From NCBI GenBank assembly GCA_030699385.1, contig JAUYMY010000024.1, forward strand, positions 1 to 64,000: DNA of 64,000 nt, read 5' to 3'. Shown piece after piece: positions 25,166-33,803 of the stretch. A program made the position numbers and the translations under genes. Source of the stretch: Methylobacter sp. (GTDB lineage Bacteria; Pseudomonadota; Gammaproteobacteria; Methylococcales; Methylomonadaceae). The notes under the pieces are model-generated. The model had not been told where the DNA came from. It saw nothing but the letters and a program-made list of their open reading frames with translations, and did no database searches. How positions within the stretch are numbered: the first letter of the stretch is position 1; each line of letters opens with the position of its first letter.

Positions 25166-26101
25166 TTAATAGCGATTTCGTGCTCGCTCCTTAATTGCCC
25201 AAGCCACGTCAGCGGCCTGCCGGTTTTCTTTGACATCATGTACGCGAAACATTTGCACACCCGCCATCACGCCTAAAGCCGTGGTTACTGCGGTCGCGGT
25301 CACCAATTCAGAAGGTTCGTTGATAGCACAAATCGTACCCATAAAACGCTTGCGGCTGGTGCCCAACAACACCGGAAAACCGGTTGCCACCAAACGATCA
25401 AGATGCGCCAGCAAATCCAGATTATCCTGTTTGCGTTTGCCAAAACCAATGCCCGGATCAATGGCGATGGCTTCTTTTTTAATCCCCGCTTTTAACGCCG
25501 CATTAATGCTTTCATCCAGCGCTGACAGCACCTCCTCAACCACATTGTGATAATACGGGCTGTCCTGCATGGTTTTTGGCTCACCCTGGCTGTGCATCAA
25601 AATAATCGGCGCACCGGTTGCGGCAGCCAGTGTCAAAATCGCGGCATCGGCTCTGCCACCTGACACATCGTTAATAATATCGGCACCGGCATCGAGCGCG
25701 GCTTTGGCGACTGCACTCAGTGTCGTATCAATGCTGATTAAAATATCGCTAGCCAATTGTTGCCGAATGGCTTTAATCACCGGCACCACCCGTTCAATCT
25801 GCTCATTGGCTGAAACCGGTTCTGAACCCGGACGGGTCGACTCGCCGCCGATGTCTATCATATCGACGCCTTCGGATAACATTAACTCGACCTGTTGCAA
25901 AGCGGCAGCAAGCCCCGAATATTTGCCGCCATCGGAAAAACTGTCTGGGGTTACATTTAAAATTCCCATAATCAGCGGCCGATCTCCATGGATGGAGTGA
26001 ATGCCATCAGCCGGTAGGGAACCGGCATGGCGATCTCCATGGATGGAGTGAATGCCATCAGCCGGTAGGGAACCGGCATGGCGATTGCTATAACTGAACA
26101 T
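25166..26101 (-). CDS. folP: dihydropteroate synthase with a repeat-encoded N-terminal extension
   Basis: Joins 6-hydroxymethyl-7,8-dihydropterin pyrophosphate and p-aminobenzoate in folate synthesis. The catalytic body is normal: LIMGILNVTPDSFSDGGKY, DIGGESTRPGSEPVS, DIINDVSGGRAD, ILMHSQGEPKTMQ, IDPGIGFGKRKQDN, LLGTSRKRFMG and FRVHDVKEN. The protein has 311 residues because about 40 residues precede the usual start, containing two identical 17-residue units RHAGSLPADGIHSIHGD. These are encoded by a 51-bp tandem repeat. A clear AGGAG ten bases upstream of ATG 26101 and no closer start before the catalytic body argue that the repeat is translated. It is divergent from the flavoprotein gene of the H4MPT cluster. 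Confidence 0.93.
   Translation of the reverse strand: MFSYSNRHAGSLPADGIHSIHGDRHAGSLPADGIHSIHGDRPLIMGILNVTPDSFSDGGKYSGLAAALQQVELMLSEGVDMIDIGGESTRPGSEPVSANEQIERVVPVIKAIRQQLASDILISIDTTLSAVAKAALDAGADIINDVSGGRADAAILTLAAATGAPIILMHSQGEPKTMQDSPYYHNVVEEVLSALDESINAALKAGIKKEAIAIDPGIGFGKRKQDNLDLLAHLDRLVATGFPVLLGTSRKRFMGTICAINEPSELVTATAVTTALGVMAGVQMFRVHDVKENRQAADVAWAIKERARNRY
25980..26081. repeat. 51-bp perfect tandem repeat inside folP
   Basis: Two identical 51-base units (25980-26030 and 26031-26081), followed by CGAT of a third start. Each unit contains the palindromes CTCCATGGATGGAG-like (6-bp arms) and CCGGTAGGGAACCGG (5-bp arms), so each can fold into two hairpins. The unit length is divisible by three and keeps the folP frame. 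Confidence 0.95.
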
Positions 26102-26144
26102 TGTTTAAAAACTCCTGCGCACGAAATCGGCGTATTGATTAATG

Positions 26145-26150
26145 TATAAT
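26145..26150 (+). promoter_or_regulatory. possible -10 element of the flavoprotein-DUF6513 operon
   Basis: TATAAT at 26145-26150, 35 bases before ATG 26185, in the string AATGTATAAT that also precedes the aminotransferase gene at 10269. No clear -35 is seen. Confidence 0.4.
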
Positions 26151-26184
26151 GGCCGAATTTTTCAACCTTACTTGAATAAATTGA

Positions 26185-26721
26185 ATGGACAAACCACGAC
26201 TGGCCTGGGCCATTACCGGCTCCGGCCATTATATAGAAGAATGCCTGGACTTCATGCTGACGCTGGATGAGGTCGATGTTTATTTGAGTTTGGCAGGCGA
26301 AGAAGTATTGAAAATGTACGGCATTCAGCTTGATGACATCCGCCAAAAATTCCCGGTCTACCGCGACAAAACCGCCTCTGCGCCGCCGGTCGGGCATTTT
26401 TACAAGGGTCATTACCATACCTTTGTGATGGCGCCGACCACGTCGAATACGGTCGCCAAATGCGTGCTGGGCATTGCCGACTCGCTGGTGACTAATCTGT
26501 ATTCCCAAGCCGGAAAATGCAAAGTGCCCAGCATCGTTTATCCTTGCGATATCGCGCCGGAAATGGAAACGACCGCACCGGGCGGCAAGGTCATGGTTTA
26601 TCCGCGCAAAATCGATCTGGAAGGCACGGCCAAACTGCGTACCTTTGAATACACCAGCGTCGTTGAAAGCGTTGATGAACTGATTATCACCGTTAAAGAA
26701 CGGCTTAAATCGTTAACATGA
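26185..26721 (+). CDS. flavoprotein, dihydromethanopterin reductase-like (AfpA/DmrB type)
   Basis: A 178-residue flavoprotein of the archaeal flavoprotein/DmrB family. The FMN-binding flavodoxin-like fold shows LAWAITGSGHYIEECLDFM (phosphate loop, about 6-24), HTFVMAPTTSNTVAKCVLGIADSLVTN (about 75-101) and the cysteine-bearing PSIVYPCDIAPEMETTAPGG. In archaea and methylotrophs such proteins reduce dihydromethanopterin to H4MPT, the final biosynthetic step. Position fits: the next gene overlaps its stop (ATGA at 26718) and is another H4MPT-cluster protein. An electron carrier role is the alternative. Confidence 0.85.
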   Translation: MDKPRLAWAITGSGHYIEECLDFMLTLDEVDVYLSLAGEEVLKMYGIQLDDIRQKFPVYRDKTASAPPVGHFYKGHYHTFVMAPTTSNTVAKCVLGIADSLVTNLYSQAGKCKVPSIVYPCDIAPEMETTAPGGKVMVYPRKIDLEGTAKLRTFEYTSVVESVDELIITVKERLKSLT

Positions 26722-28106
26722 GCGAACATATCCTTTTTCTTACCGGCAAACTGGCAGAAAAACAGCTGCGCAGTATCCTCGAAAAAATGCAGCCGGAATT
26801 CACCTATACCGTGCATCAGCTGGGGCTTAAAGTTGCGGCGCTGATGACTGCCGACATGATAGGCCGCCGCTTGACCGACACCTTTGGCGCCGACCGTATC
26901 CTTGTGCCAGGCCGCTGCCGGGGCGATTTGGAAGCCCTGTCCAAAGACATGGGCTTGCCTATTGAACGCGGCCCGGACGAACTGAAAGACTTGCCGATGT
27001 TTTTCGGCCAGGCCGCGCACAAGATTGATTTAAGCCGCTACAGCGTCAAAATTTTTGCCGAAATCGTCGATGCGCCCAATGTCAGTGTTGAAGAGGTGGT
27101 TAAACGCGCCCATTATTACCGGCAAAACGGCGCCGATGTGATCGACATAGGTTGCCTGCCGAGTACCGATTTCCCGCATTTGGAAGAGATTATCCGCACT
27201 TTAAAACAGGAAGGCTTCACCGTCAGCATCGATTCGCTGGAGGCGGACGATTTGCTCAGGGGCGGTAAAGCCGGTGCCGATTACATGCTCAGCCTGCACG
27301 AAAGCACGTTATGGGTTGCCGATGAAGTCGCGGCGACGCCGATTCTGATTCCCGAAAAACATGAAGATTTGGCTTCATTAGATCGCGCCATCAACATCAT
27401 GCAGGCAAAAAAACGCACCTTTATTGTCGACCCGATTTTAGATCCGCTGCACTTTGGCTTTACGCAATCCATCGTGCGTTATCATGAAGTCAGGAAGAAC
27501 CATCCCGACATTGAAATGATGCTCGGCGTCGGCAATATCACCGAATTGACCCATGCCGACACGATGGGCATGAATGCCTTGCTGCTGGGCATCTGCTCGG
27601 AACTGAACATCAACAGCATTTTAGCGACCCAAGTCAGCAAACATGCCTGCCGTGCGGTGAAGGAAGCCGATCTGGCACGGCGCATTATGTTTGCGGCAAA
27701 AGAGCATGACATGCTGCCCAAACATATCGATCCGGGCTTGCTGGCTTTGCACGAAACCTCGCCTTTCCCTTATTCGCTCGATGAAATCAAGGAACTGGCC
27801 GGGCAAATCAAGGACCCCAGCTATCGCGTACAAATCAGCGCCGAAGGCGTGCATATTTTCAACCGCGACGGCCTCTACAGCGCCACCGATCCGTTCGAGC
27901 TGTTTCCGAAACTGCAGGTTGAAAACGACGGCGGCCATGCGTTTTATTTGGGCGTGGAACTCGCCCGCGCTGAAATCGCCTGGCAATTGGGCAAACGCTA
28001 TACCCAGGATCAAGCGCTGCAATGGGGTTGCGCAACCGACAGCGGCGAAGCTACGGTCGACCTGCATACCTTCAAACCGGCCGGAACCACTCTAAAGCAA
28101 CATTAA
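26718..28106 (+). CDS. dihydropteroate-synthase-related protein of the H4MPT cluster (DUF6513 type)
   Basis: A 462-residue protein. The N-terminal domain (about 1-125) has no familiar motif; residues about 130-370 resemble a dihydropteroate synthase barrel (GADVIDIGCLPSTDFPHLEEI, FTVSIDSLEADDLLRGGKAGADYMLSL, FIVDPILDPLHFGF, MMLGVGNITELTHADTMGMNALLLGI), and a C-terminal domain follows. Archaeal and methylotroph relatives are annotated as dihydropteroate-synthase-related and are required or co-conserved with H4MPT, but the step is not firmly assigned. It overlaps the AfpA/DmrB-like gene by four bases. It ends the C1-cofactor cluster; ubiC on the other strand follows. Confidence 0.85.
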   Translation: MSEHILFLTGKLAEKQLRSILEKMQPEFTYTVHQLGLKVAALMTADMIGRRLTDTFGADRILVPGRCRGDLEALSKDMGLPIERGPDELKDLPMFFGQAAHKIDLSRYSVKIFAEIVDAPNVSVEEVVKRAHYYRQNGADVIDIGCLPSTDFPHLEEIIRTLKQEGFTVSIDSLEADDLLRGGKAGADYMLSLHESTLWVADEVAATPILIPEKHEDLASLDRAINIMQAKKRTFIVDPILDPLHFGFTQSIVRYHEVRKNHPDIEMMLGVGNITELTHADTMGMNALLLGICSELNINSILATQVSKHACRAVKEADLARRIMFAAKEHDMLPKHIDPGLLALHETSPFPYSLDEIKELAGQIKDPSYRVQISAEGVHIFNRDGLYSATDPFELFPKLQVENDGGHAFYLGVELARAEIAWQLGKRYTQDQALQWGCATDSGEATVDLHTFKPAGTTLKQH

Positions 28107-28163
28107 TCGTTGATTCACGAAACCCATGGATTGCCTGCTGCGCCCACAAGGGCAATAGCCTTT

Positions 28164-28724
28164 CTAAATTTGCAGGCTGCTTGGCAAAAAAAACTCACTG
28201 ACCAGCATTTGCCGTTGTGCAATCGCATACACGGTGCGTCTGCCCCAGATCGCTTGCTTGATTTTGGCTTGAGCAAGTGCTGCCGGATTCCATGTTTTTT
28301 GCTCGATTAGGGTGACATCCATTTCGATGCGCTCCAATTTTGGATAGGCAAAAATCACTTCCCCCAGCGGACGATTACCCAAATGAGCCAGGTTGCGTTT
28401 AGCCGCTTTGATAGTTTTTGCCGGGATAATGGTTCTAGCTAAAATCAGCGGCTTACCATCGGCATGGAGCAGCACTTCACGGATTAGACTGTATTTGTTT
28501 TCGTGCAATTTGAGCAGTCTGCGCTCGCTTAAAAACGGCGTAGACCAGTGTTGGCGCAGAATTTTAACGCCCACCGCGTCGCCGTAATAATCACGCAGGC
28601 GCTGTGTCAGTGAGCCAGCTTCGTAAACCCACGACTGCACGTTTTCCGGCAGAGTGTGACGGGTGCCCGGACGGTTTTCCAACCATAAGGGTTCTTGCTT
28701 GAATAAAAAACTTTTCTGTGTCAA
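28164..28724 (-). CDS. ubiC: chorismate lyase
   Basis: A 186-residue UbiC-family protein that cleaves chorismate to 4-hydroxybenzoate and pyruvate, the first step of ubiquinone synthesis. Family stretches include WVYEAGSLTQRLRDYYGD (Leu-Thr-Arg-Leu substrate region), VLLHADGKPLILARTIIPAKTI (product-binding Arg) and LGEVIFAYPKLERIEMDV with the catalytic Glu near its end. It begins four bases after the recG stop on the same strand, so it probably ends the rpoZ-spoT-ridA-recG-ubiC transcription unit. Elsewhere in this window ubiE, ubiJ and ubiB supply later steps. Confidence 0.88.
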   Translation of the reverse strand: MTQKSFLFKQEPLWLENRPGTRHTLPENVQSWVYEAGSLTQRLRDYYGDAVGVKILRQHWSTPFLSERRLLKLHENKYSLIREVLLHADGKPLILARTIIPAKTIKAAKRNLAHLGNRPLGEVIFAYPKLERIEMDVTLIEQKTWNPAALAQAKIKQAIWGRRTVYAIAQRQMLVSEFFLPSSLQI

Positions 28725-28728
28725 TGGC

Positions 28729-30819
28729 TTAAACCTCGGAATATTCTGTAGTTGCGTTTAGCCATCGGTCGCACAAGGGCTGTACTGACTGCGGCGACTG
28801 AATAAAAAAACGGTCGCCAATTTTTTGCACGGCGGCCAGTACGTCGGCATCGCGGGTTAAATCGGCGATTTTAAAATGCATTTGCCCGGTTTGGCGGGTA
28901 CCCATAACTTCACCGGGGCCGCGCAGTTCCAGGTCTTTTTCGGCGATGACAAAACCGTCGTTGCTGTCGCGCAATACGCCTAAACGATGGCGGGCGGTGT
29001 CGGATAATGGCGCTTGATACATCAGCAGGCAATAGCTGTCGTCACTGCCGCGCCCGACCCGGCCGCGCAATTGATGCAGTTGCGACAGCCCCAAGCGCTC
29101 CGGGTTTTCGATGATCATCAAGCCGGCGTTGGGCACGTCAACACCGACTTCGATGACGGTGGTGGCGACCAGCAAATCAATCCGGTGATTTTTAAAATCC
29201 TGCATTACGGCGTCTTTTTCGCTGGACTTCATGCGCCCGTGTATCAGGGCAATGCGCACATTCGGCAAGGCTTCAGTCAGCCGTGCTGCGGTTTTTTCTG
29301 CCGCCTCGCATTGCAGGACTTCCGATTCTTCAATCAGCGTACACACCCAATAGACCTGCTTTTTTTTGTCTACCCAGCCGCTAATGCGTTCAATCACTGC
29401 GTCGCGCCGTTCGGCCGGAATCACGCTGGTAACGATAGGTTTTCTGCCCGGCGGCAACTCATCGATAATTGAAATGTCCAAATCGGAATATTGCAGCATC
29501 GCCAGCGTGCGTGGAATCGGCGTCGCTGTCATCACTAATTGATGCGGCCTGCTGTCGTTTTGCTGGCCTTTTTCCCGGAGCGCGAGCCGCTGATGCACGC
29601 CGAAACGGTGCTGTTCATCAATGATAATCAGGCCGAGGCGATGGAAATTAACGGCGTCCTGAAACAAGGCGTGGGTGCCGATGATGATACCGGCGCTGCC
29701 GTCTTCGAGTGCCTGCAATACGTCTTTTCGGGCATTGCCTTTGACTTGTCCGGTCAGGTACAGCACTTGTGTGTCAAAGCCGTCGAACCAGGCGCTGAAG
29801 TTGCGTTTGTGCTGTTCCGCCAACAATTCGGTCGGTGCCATTACTGCAACCTGATAACCGGCAGTCAGCGCCAATAAGGCGGCGTAGGCAGAAACCACGG
29901 TTTTGCCGGAGCCGACATCGCCTTGTACCAGACGCATCATCGGCTGTTGCGACAGGCAGTCGGCTTCAATGTCGGCAATTACCCGCTGCTGCGCGCCGGT
30001 CAATTGAAAGGGCAGGGCATTGAGAAAATGCTCGGTGGCTATTTTTCCGGCTTGTCCTGCAAAAAATGATGGCGCTTGCCAGGCTTTGGCTTTATGTCGG
30101 GTGGTGCGAAGGCTCAAATAATGCGCCAGCAGTTCTTCAAAGGCCAGCCGTTTGAGCGCGGGTACGCTGCCGTTTTGCAAGGCTTCAATCGACACCGATT
30201 CATCCGGCGCGTGCAGGGTTTGTATGGCATCGCTAAGGCTGGGGTAGTGATAGTGCGTTAACACCGGTTCGGGTATCCAGTCGGTCAGCAGTTCGGGCGC
30301 TTGTTGGCACAAGTCCAACGCCTGTGCGACCGCTTTGCGCACGACATTTTGGTTGAGACCTTCGGTCAGCGGATAAACCGGAGTCAAGCGGCTTTGGGTG
30401 ATGCAATCACTGGCGTCGGCGATAATTTTGTATTCGGGATGAATCATTTCCAAACCGGCAAAGCCGTAGCGCGCTTCGGCAAAACAACTGATAGCGGTGC
30501 CCGGTTTTAGCGTGTTGTGCTGGTTGGCGCTGAAGTGGAAAAATCTCAGGTTGATAAAGCCGGTGCCGTCGCTGATGCGGCAAATCAGGCTTTTTCGGCC
30601 TTTGTCCAGGACGTCGATAAATTCAATTTTGCCGCTGATTAGTGCGGTCATACCCGGTTTGAGTGAGCCGATGGCATAAGCGCGGGTGCGGTCTTCGTAG
30701 CGTAGGGGTAGATGAAACAGCAAATCCTGAAGGGTGTAGAGGCCTAGTTTTTGTAGGCGGTTAGCTGTTTGGCTGCCTATTCCTGTAAGTATGCCGACAG
30801 GTTGGTTGAGCGCGTTCAT
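28729..30819 (-). CDS. recG: ATP-dependent DNA helicase RecG
   Basis: A 696-residue branch-migration helicase that reverses stalled forks and processes Holliday junctions. The start is ATG 30819, giving MNALNQPVGILTGIG; the frame continues 12 codons upstream only through a palindromic repeat. An N-terminal wedge/OB domain (about 1-225) precedes the motor: Walker A GDVGSGKTVV, motif II IIIDEQHRFG, motif III MTATPIPRTLA, and the C-terminal helicase half with TTVIEVGVDVPNA and QLRGRVGRG. The RecG-specific C-terminal block with ELRGPGEVMGTRQTGQ is intact. The genes around it (ridA, spoT, rpoZ upstream, ubiC downstream) follow the usual gammaproteobacterial arrangement. Confidence 0.96.
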   Translation of the reverse strand: MNALNQPVGILTGIGSQTANRLQKLGLYTLQDLLFHLPLRYEDRTRAYAIGSLKPGMTALISGKIEFIDVLDKGRKSLICRISDGTGFINLRFFHFSANQHNTLKPGTAISCFAEARYGFAGLEMIHPEYKIIADASDCITQSRLTPVYPLTEGLNQNVVRKAVAQALDLCQQAPELLTDWIPEPVLTHYHYPSLSDAIQTLHAPDESVSIEALQNGSVPALKRLAFEELLAHYLSLRTTRHKAKAWQAPSFFAGQAGKIATEHFLNALPFQLTGAQQRVIADIEADCLSQQPMMRLVQGDVGSGKTVVSAYAALLALTAGYQVAVMAPTELLAEQHKRNFSAWFDGFDTQVLYLTGQVKGNARKDVLQALEDGSAGIIIGTHALFQDAVNFHRLGLIIIDEQHRFGVHQRLALREKGQQNDSRPHQLVMTATPIPRTLAMLQYSDLDISIIDELPPGRKPIVTSVIPAERRDAVIERISGWVDKKKQVYWVCTLIEESEVLQCEAAEKTAARLTEALPNVRIALIHGRMKSSEKDAVMQDFKNHRIDLLVATTVIEVGVDVPNAGLMIIENPERLGLSQLHQLRGRVGRGSDDSYCLLMYQAPLSDTARHRLGVLRDSNDGFVIAEKDLELRGPGEVMGTRQTGQMHFKIADLTRDADVLAAVQKIGDRFFIQSPQSVQPLCDRWLNATTEYSEV

Positions 30820-30828
30820 GCGGCAATT

Positions 30829-30857
30829 GTCGCGGCCGGGTGGCCGCTCCCACACTC
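30829..30857. repeat. half-copy of the GTGGGAGCGGCCACCCGGCCGCG repeat
   Basis: GTCGCGGCCGGGTGGCCGCTCCCACAC matches the right arm of the palindrome at 35024-35089. It lies immediately upstream of the recG start. Confidence 0.65.
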
Positions 30858-30871
30858 TTTTTTTTGCGCCA

Positions 30872-31276
30872 TCAGGAAGCCGGATATTCCTGCAGCTTTA
30901 ACACCATAACCGCATCCATTTCCACCTCGGCGCCTTTAGGTAAGGCGGCAACGCCGATGGCTGCGCGGGCAGGGTAGGGCGGCTGGAAATAACGTCCCAT
31001 AATTTCGTTGACGATGGGAAAATGCGCCAGATCGGTCAAAAAAACATTCAATTTAACGACATCGGAAAAATCGCCGCCGGTCGCTTCGGCAACCGCTTGC
31101 AGGTTATCGAATACTTGGGTGATTTGGGCGCTGATGTCGCCGTCAACCAGTGTCATCGTTGCCGGCACTAAAGGAATTTGCCCGGACAGATAAACCGTGC
31201 GGTCGACTCTGACCGCTTGTGAATAAGTACCGATTGCTTGCGGGGCGTTATCGGTCTGTATGATGTGCTTAGTCAT
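30872..31276 (-). CDS. ridA: RidA family 2-iminobutanoate/2-iminopropanoate deaminase
   Basis: A 134-residue cytoplasmic enzyme that hydrolyses reactive enamine/imine intermediates released by PLP enzymes. ATG 31276 gives [22 protein letters not shown] with AAGGAACC just upstream; the frame starts eight codons earlier. Signature elements: [33 protein letters not shown] (substrate-binding), [23 protein letters not shown] with the conserved Arg and the C-terminal Glu. It lies 10 bases after spoT and about 50 bases before recG. Confidence 0.95.
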   Translation of the reverse strand: MTKHIIQTDNAPQAIGTYSQAVRVDRTVYLSGQIPLVPATMTLVDGDISAQITQVFDNLQAVAEATGGDFSDVVKLNVFLTDLAHFPIVNEIMGRYFQPPYPARAAIGVAALPKGAEVEMDAVMVLKLQEYPAS

Positions 31277-31286
31277 GTCGGTTCCT

Positions 31287-33455
31287 TTAAGCTTTAACAC
31301 GAGTCAGTTTTAAAACGATGGACAGTTCTTTCAAGCGGCGCATGATTTTGGCTAAATGCACCCGGTCTTTAACGGTCAGTGTGATTAAATCGATGCAAAT
31401 ACGGTCATCCTGATCGACTACAGTGACATTTTCAATGTTGGAATTCAGTTCGGAAATAGTCGAGGCGATGGTCGCCAGTGAGCCGCGCTGGTTGAGCACT
31501 TCGAGACGAATTTCAACCGGAAAATCACCGTCGAGATCTTTGCTCCATTCAACATCCAGCCAGTTAGTTTGTTTTTTTCTGACCAGACTGCTGTTGCGGC
31601 ATTCGTGGTGATGCACGACGATGCCTTTGCCGGGGTTGAAATAGCCGATGATAGGATCGCCAGGAATGGGCCTGCAACATTTAGCCAGGGTGATGACCAT
31701 GCCTTCGGTGCCTTTGATGACTAGCGGTTGCTTTTGGGTTTGGTCATTATCATCGAGTTTAACGGTCGCATGAATGTCGTCTTGGGCGATATGTTTGGCA
31801 ACCAAAAACGGCATCTGGTTTCCCAAACCGATGTCTTCCAGCAAATCATCCAGCGATGGTTTAGCCATGATTTGCAGTAAGGCTTGCAGCTTGTCTTTGT
31901 CAATGTCTTCCAGATGCAAATGCAGCACATGCAGTTCTTTTTCCAGCAAACGGCGGCCAAGACTAATGGCTTCCTGTTGTTTGAAATGTTTCAGGTAGTT
32001 GCGGATGCCGGAACGGGCTTTGGCGGTCAGTACATAATTGAGCCAAAGCGGGTTGGGGCGAGCCCAAGTCGCAGTAATGACTTCAACGGTGAAGCCGTTT
32101 TCCAGCTTGGTTTGCAACGGCACCAGTTGTTTGTCGATACGGGCGGAGACGCAGGCATTGCCGACATCGGTATGCACAGCGTAAGCAAAGTCGATGATGC
32201 TGGCACCGTGCGGCAGTTTGATGATGGCGCCCTGCGGGGTGAACACAAAGACTTCCTGTGAAAACAGGTCGACTTTCAGATTGTCGATAAATTCCAGTGA
32301 ATCACCGGCAGATTTTTGGATTTCCAGTAAATCGCGCAGCCATTCGTTAGCGTGATCCTGAAATTTTTCGGCCTTGTTGTCGTCGGATTTATACAGCCAG
32401 TGCGCGGCAATGCCGGATTCCGACATGCGGTGCATTTCATGGGTTCTGATTTGAACCTCAATCGGTACACCGTAAGGGCCCATCAACACCGAGTGCAGCG
32501 ATTGATAGCCGTTGGCTTTGGGCAGGGCGATATAATCTTTAAAGCGGCCGGGAAAGGGTTTATACAGATTGTGCATCACGCCCAATACGCGGTAGCAGGT
32601 ATCGACGTCATCGCAAAAAATACGGAACGCATAGACGTCGAAAACGGCGGCCAAGGGAATCCTTTTACTGAGCATTTTTTTATAAATGCTGTACAGATTT
32701 TTTTCTCGTCCGGCCACATCGCAATTGATGCCGGCTTGTTCTAGGCGGTTTTTGATGCTGCTTTCTATGATGTCGACGATTTTACGGCGGTTGCCGCGCG
32801 CTTTTTTGACGGCATTATTTAACACCGCATGACGCATCGGATACATTGCTTCAAAACTCAGTGCTTCGAGTTTTTGGCGGATATTATTCATGCCCAAACG
32901 GTTGGCGATCGGCGCGTAAATATCCAGGGTTTCACGGGCAATGCGGCGCTTTTTCGGCGGCGGCATGACCCCGAGCGTCTGCATGTTGTGCAGCCGGTCG
33001 GCGAGTTTGACGATAATGACGCGCAAATCGTTGGCCATGGCCAGAAACATTTTGCGGACATTTTCCGCTTGTGCTTCGGCATGTGATTTGGTGTCGATTT
33101 TGGTTAATTTGGTGACCCCGTCAACCAGTTCGGCAACTTCTGTACCAAACTGCTTAGCCAGTTCTTTTTTACTGATAGGGGTATCTTCAATAACATCATG
33201 CAGGATGGCGGCCGTGATGCCATTAGCATCCATGTGCATTTCCGCCAGCGTGATGGCGACAGAAACGGGGTGGCAAATATAGGCCTCCCCGCTTTTACGA
33301 AATTGACCGGCATGAGCGATGGCGCCCAGCTCATAAGCCTGAACGCATTGGTCAATTTGAGCTTGATCCAGATAGCTGGACAAGATTGTGCATAAACGCC
33401 TAACCAGTTTGTCCTGGGGCAGTTCGCGCTCAATCGTGTCGGCTATTTCCAGCAT
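31287..33455 (-). CDS. spoT: bifunctional (p)ppGpp synthetase/hydrolase
   Basis: A 722-residue Rel/SpoT protein. Domains in order: HD hydrolase (about 45-200, [35 protein letters not shown]), synthetase (about 230-350, [43 protein letters not shown]), TGS (about 380-445, [29 protein letters not shown]), a central helical/CC region with [14 protein letters not shown], and a C-terminal ACT domain (about 645-720). HD residues are intact, so hydrolase function is expected; the synthetase core also looks complete. It follows rpoZ by 13 bases, the standard arrangement. Confidence 0.96.
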   Translation of the reverse strand: MLEIADTIERELPQDKLVRRLCTILSSYLDQAQIDQCVQAYELGAIAHAGQFRKSGEAYICHPVSVAITLAEMHMDANGITAAILHDVIEDTPISKKELAKQFGTEVAELVDGVTKLTKIDTKSHAEAQAENVRKMFLAMANDLRVIIVKLADRLHNMQTLGVMPPPKKRRIARETLDIYAPIANRLGMNNIRQKLEALSFEAMYPMRHAVLNNAVKKARGNRRKIVDIIESSIKNRLEQAGINCDVAGREKNLYSIYKKMLSKRIPLAAVFDVYAFRIFCDDVDTCYRVLGVMHNLYKPFPGRFKDYIALPKANGYQSLHSVLMGPYGVPIEVQIRTHEMHRMSESGIAAHWLYKSDDNKAEKFQDHANEWLRDLLEIQKSAGDSLEFIDNLKVDLFSQEVFVFTPQGAIIKLPHGASIIDFAYAVHTDVGNACVSARIDKQLVPLQTKLENGFTVEVITATWARPNPLWLNYVLTAKARSGIRNYLKHFKQQEAISLGRRLLEKELHVLHLHLEDIDKDKLQALLQIMAKPSLDDLLEDIGLGNQMPFLVAKHIAQDDIHATVKLDDNDQTQKQPLVIKGTEGMVITLAKCCRPIPGDPIIGYFNPGKGIVVHHHECRNSSLVRKKQTNWLDVEWSKDLDGDFPVEIRLEVLNQRGSLATIASTISELNSNIENVTVVDQDDRICIDLITLTVKDRVHLAKIMRRLKELSIVLKLTRVKA

Positions 33456-33468
33456 AATAATTAATCAA

Positions 33469-33711
33469 TCAGAACATGGGGTTATGGTGATCGTGCGTTT
33501 CACCGACACGGTGCAGTAGTGCAACATTTTCAGTGGTGACATGACCTGCGGCGATTTCGCGTAAGGCAACCACGGTGTCTTTGTCTTTACCGCGCGTCAC
33601 GAATTCAGTGGCGCCGTGTTGCAGTTGGCGCGCTCTCGTGCTGGCTAATAAAACCAGTTTGAAGCGATTTTCAACATGTTCTAAACAATCTTCGATGGTA
33701 ACTCTGGCCAT
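33469..33711 (-). CDS. rpoZ: RNA polymerase omega subunit
   Basis: An 80-residue protein that helps fold the beta' subunit and mediates ppGpp response. [30 protein letters not shown] and the following [16 protein letters not shown] are characteristic; the C-terminus ([14 protein letters not shown]) is histidine-rich. It is the first gene of the unit; gmk, which usually lies upstream, is replaced by a terminator and pgk. Linked to spoT by 13 bases. Confidence 0.96.
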   Translation of the reverse strand: MARVTIEDCLEHVENRFKLVLLASTRARQLQHGATEFVTRGKDKDTVVALREIAAGHVTTENVALLHRVGETHDHHNPMF

Positions 33712-33747
33712 TTTTAATCCTGATACGTTGTAGTTAAGGCAAAAGAC

Positions 33748-33779
33748 GAAAGGCGAAAGACAAAAGACTTTCGCCTTTC
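33748..33779 (-). terminator. probable terminator between pgk and rpoZ
   Basis: GAAAGGCGAAAG (33748-33759) and CTTTCGCCTTTC (33768-33779) form a perfect 12-bp stem with an eight-base loop. Read on the minus strand it follows the pgk stop and is followed by GTCTTTTG. Further GGCGAAA/TTTCGCC copies surround it. Confidence 0.65.
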
Positions 33780-33803
33780 ATTTTTCGCCCTTCGCCTAAT
33801 GTG

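Noticed and set aside
25980-26085. Possible CRISPR-like repeat
   Set aside because: Only two adjacent 51-base copies without spacers, lying in frame within folP. It is a tandem duplication, not an array.
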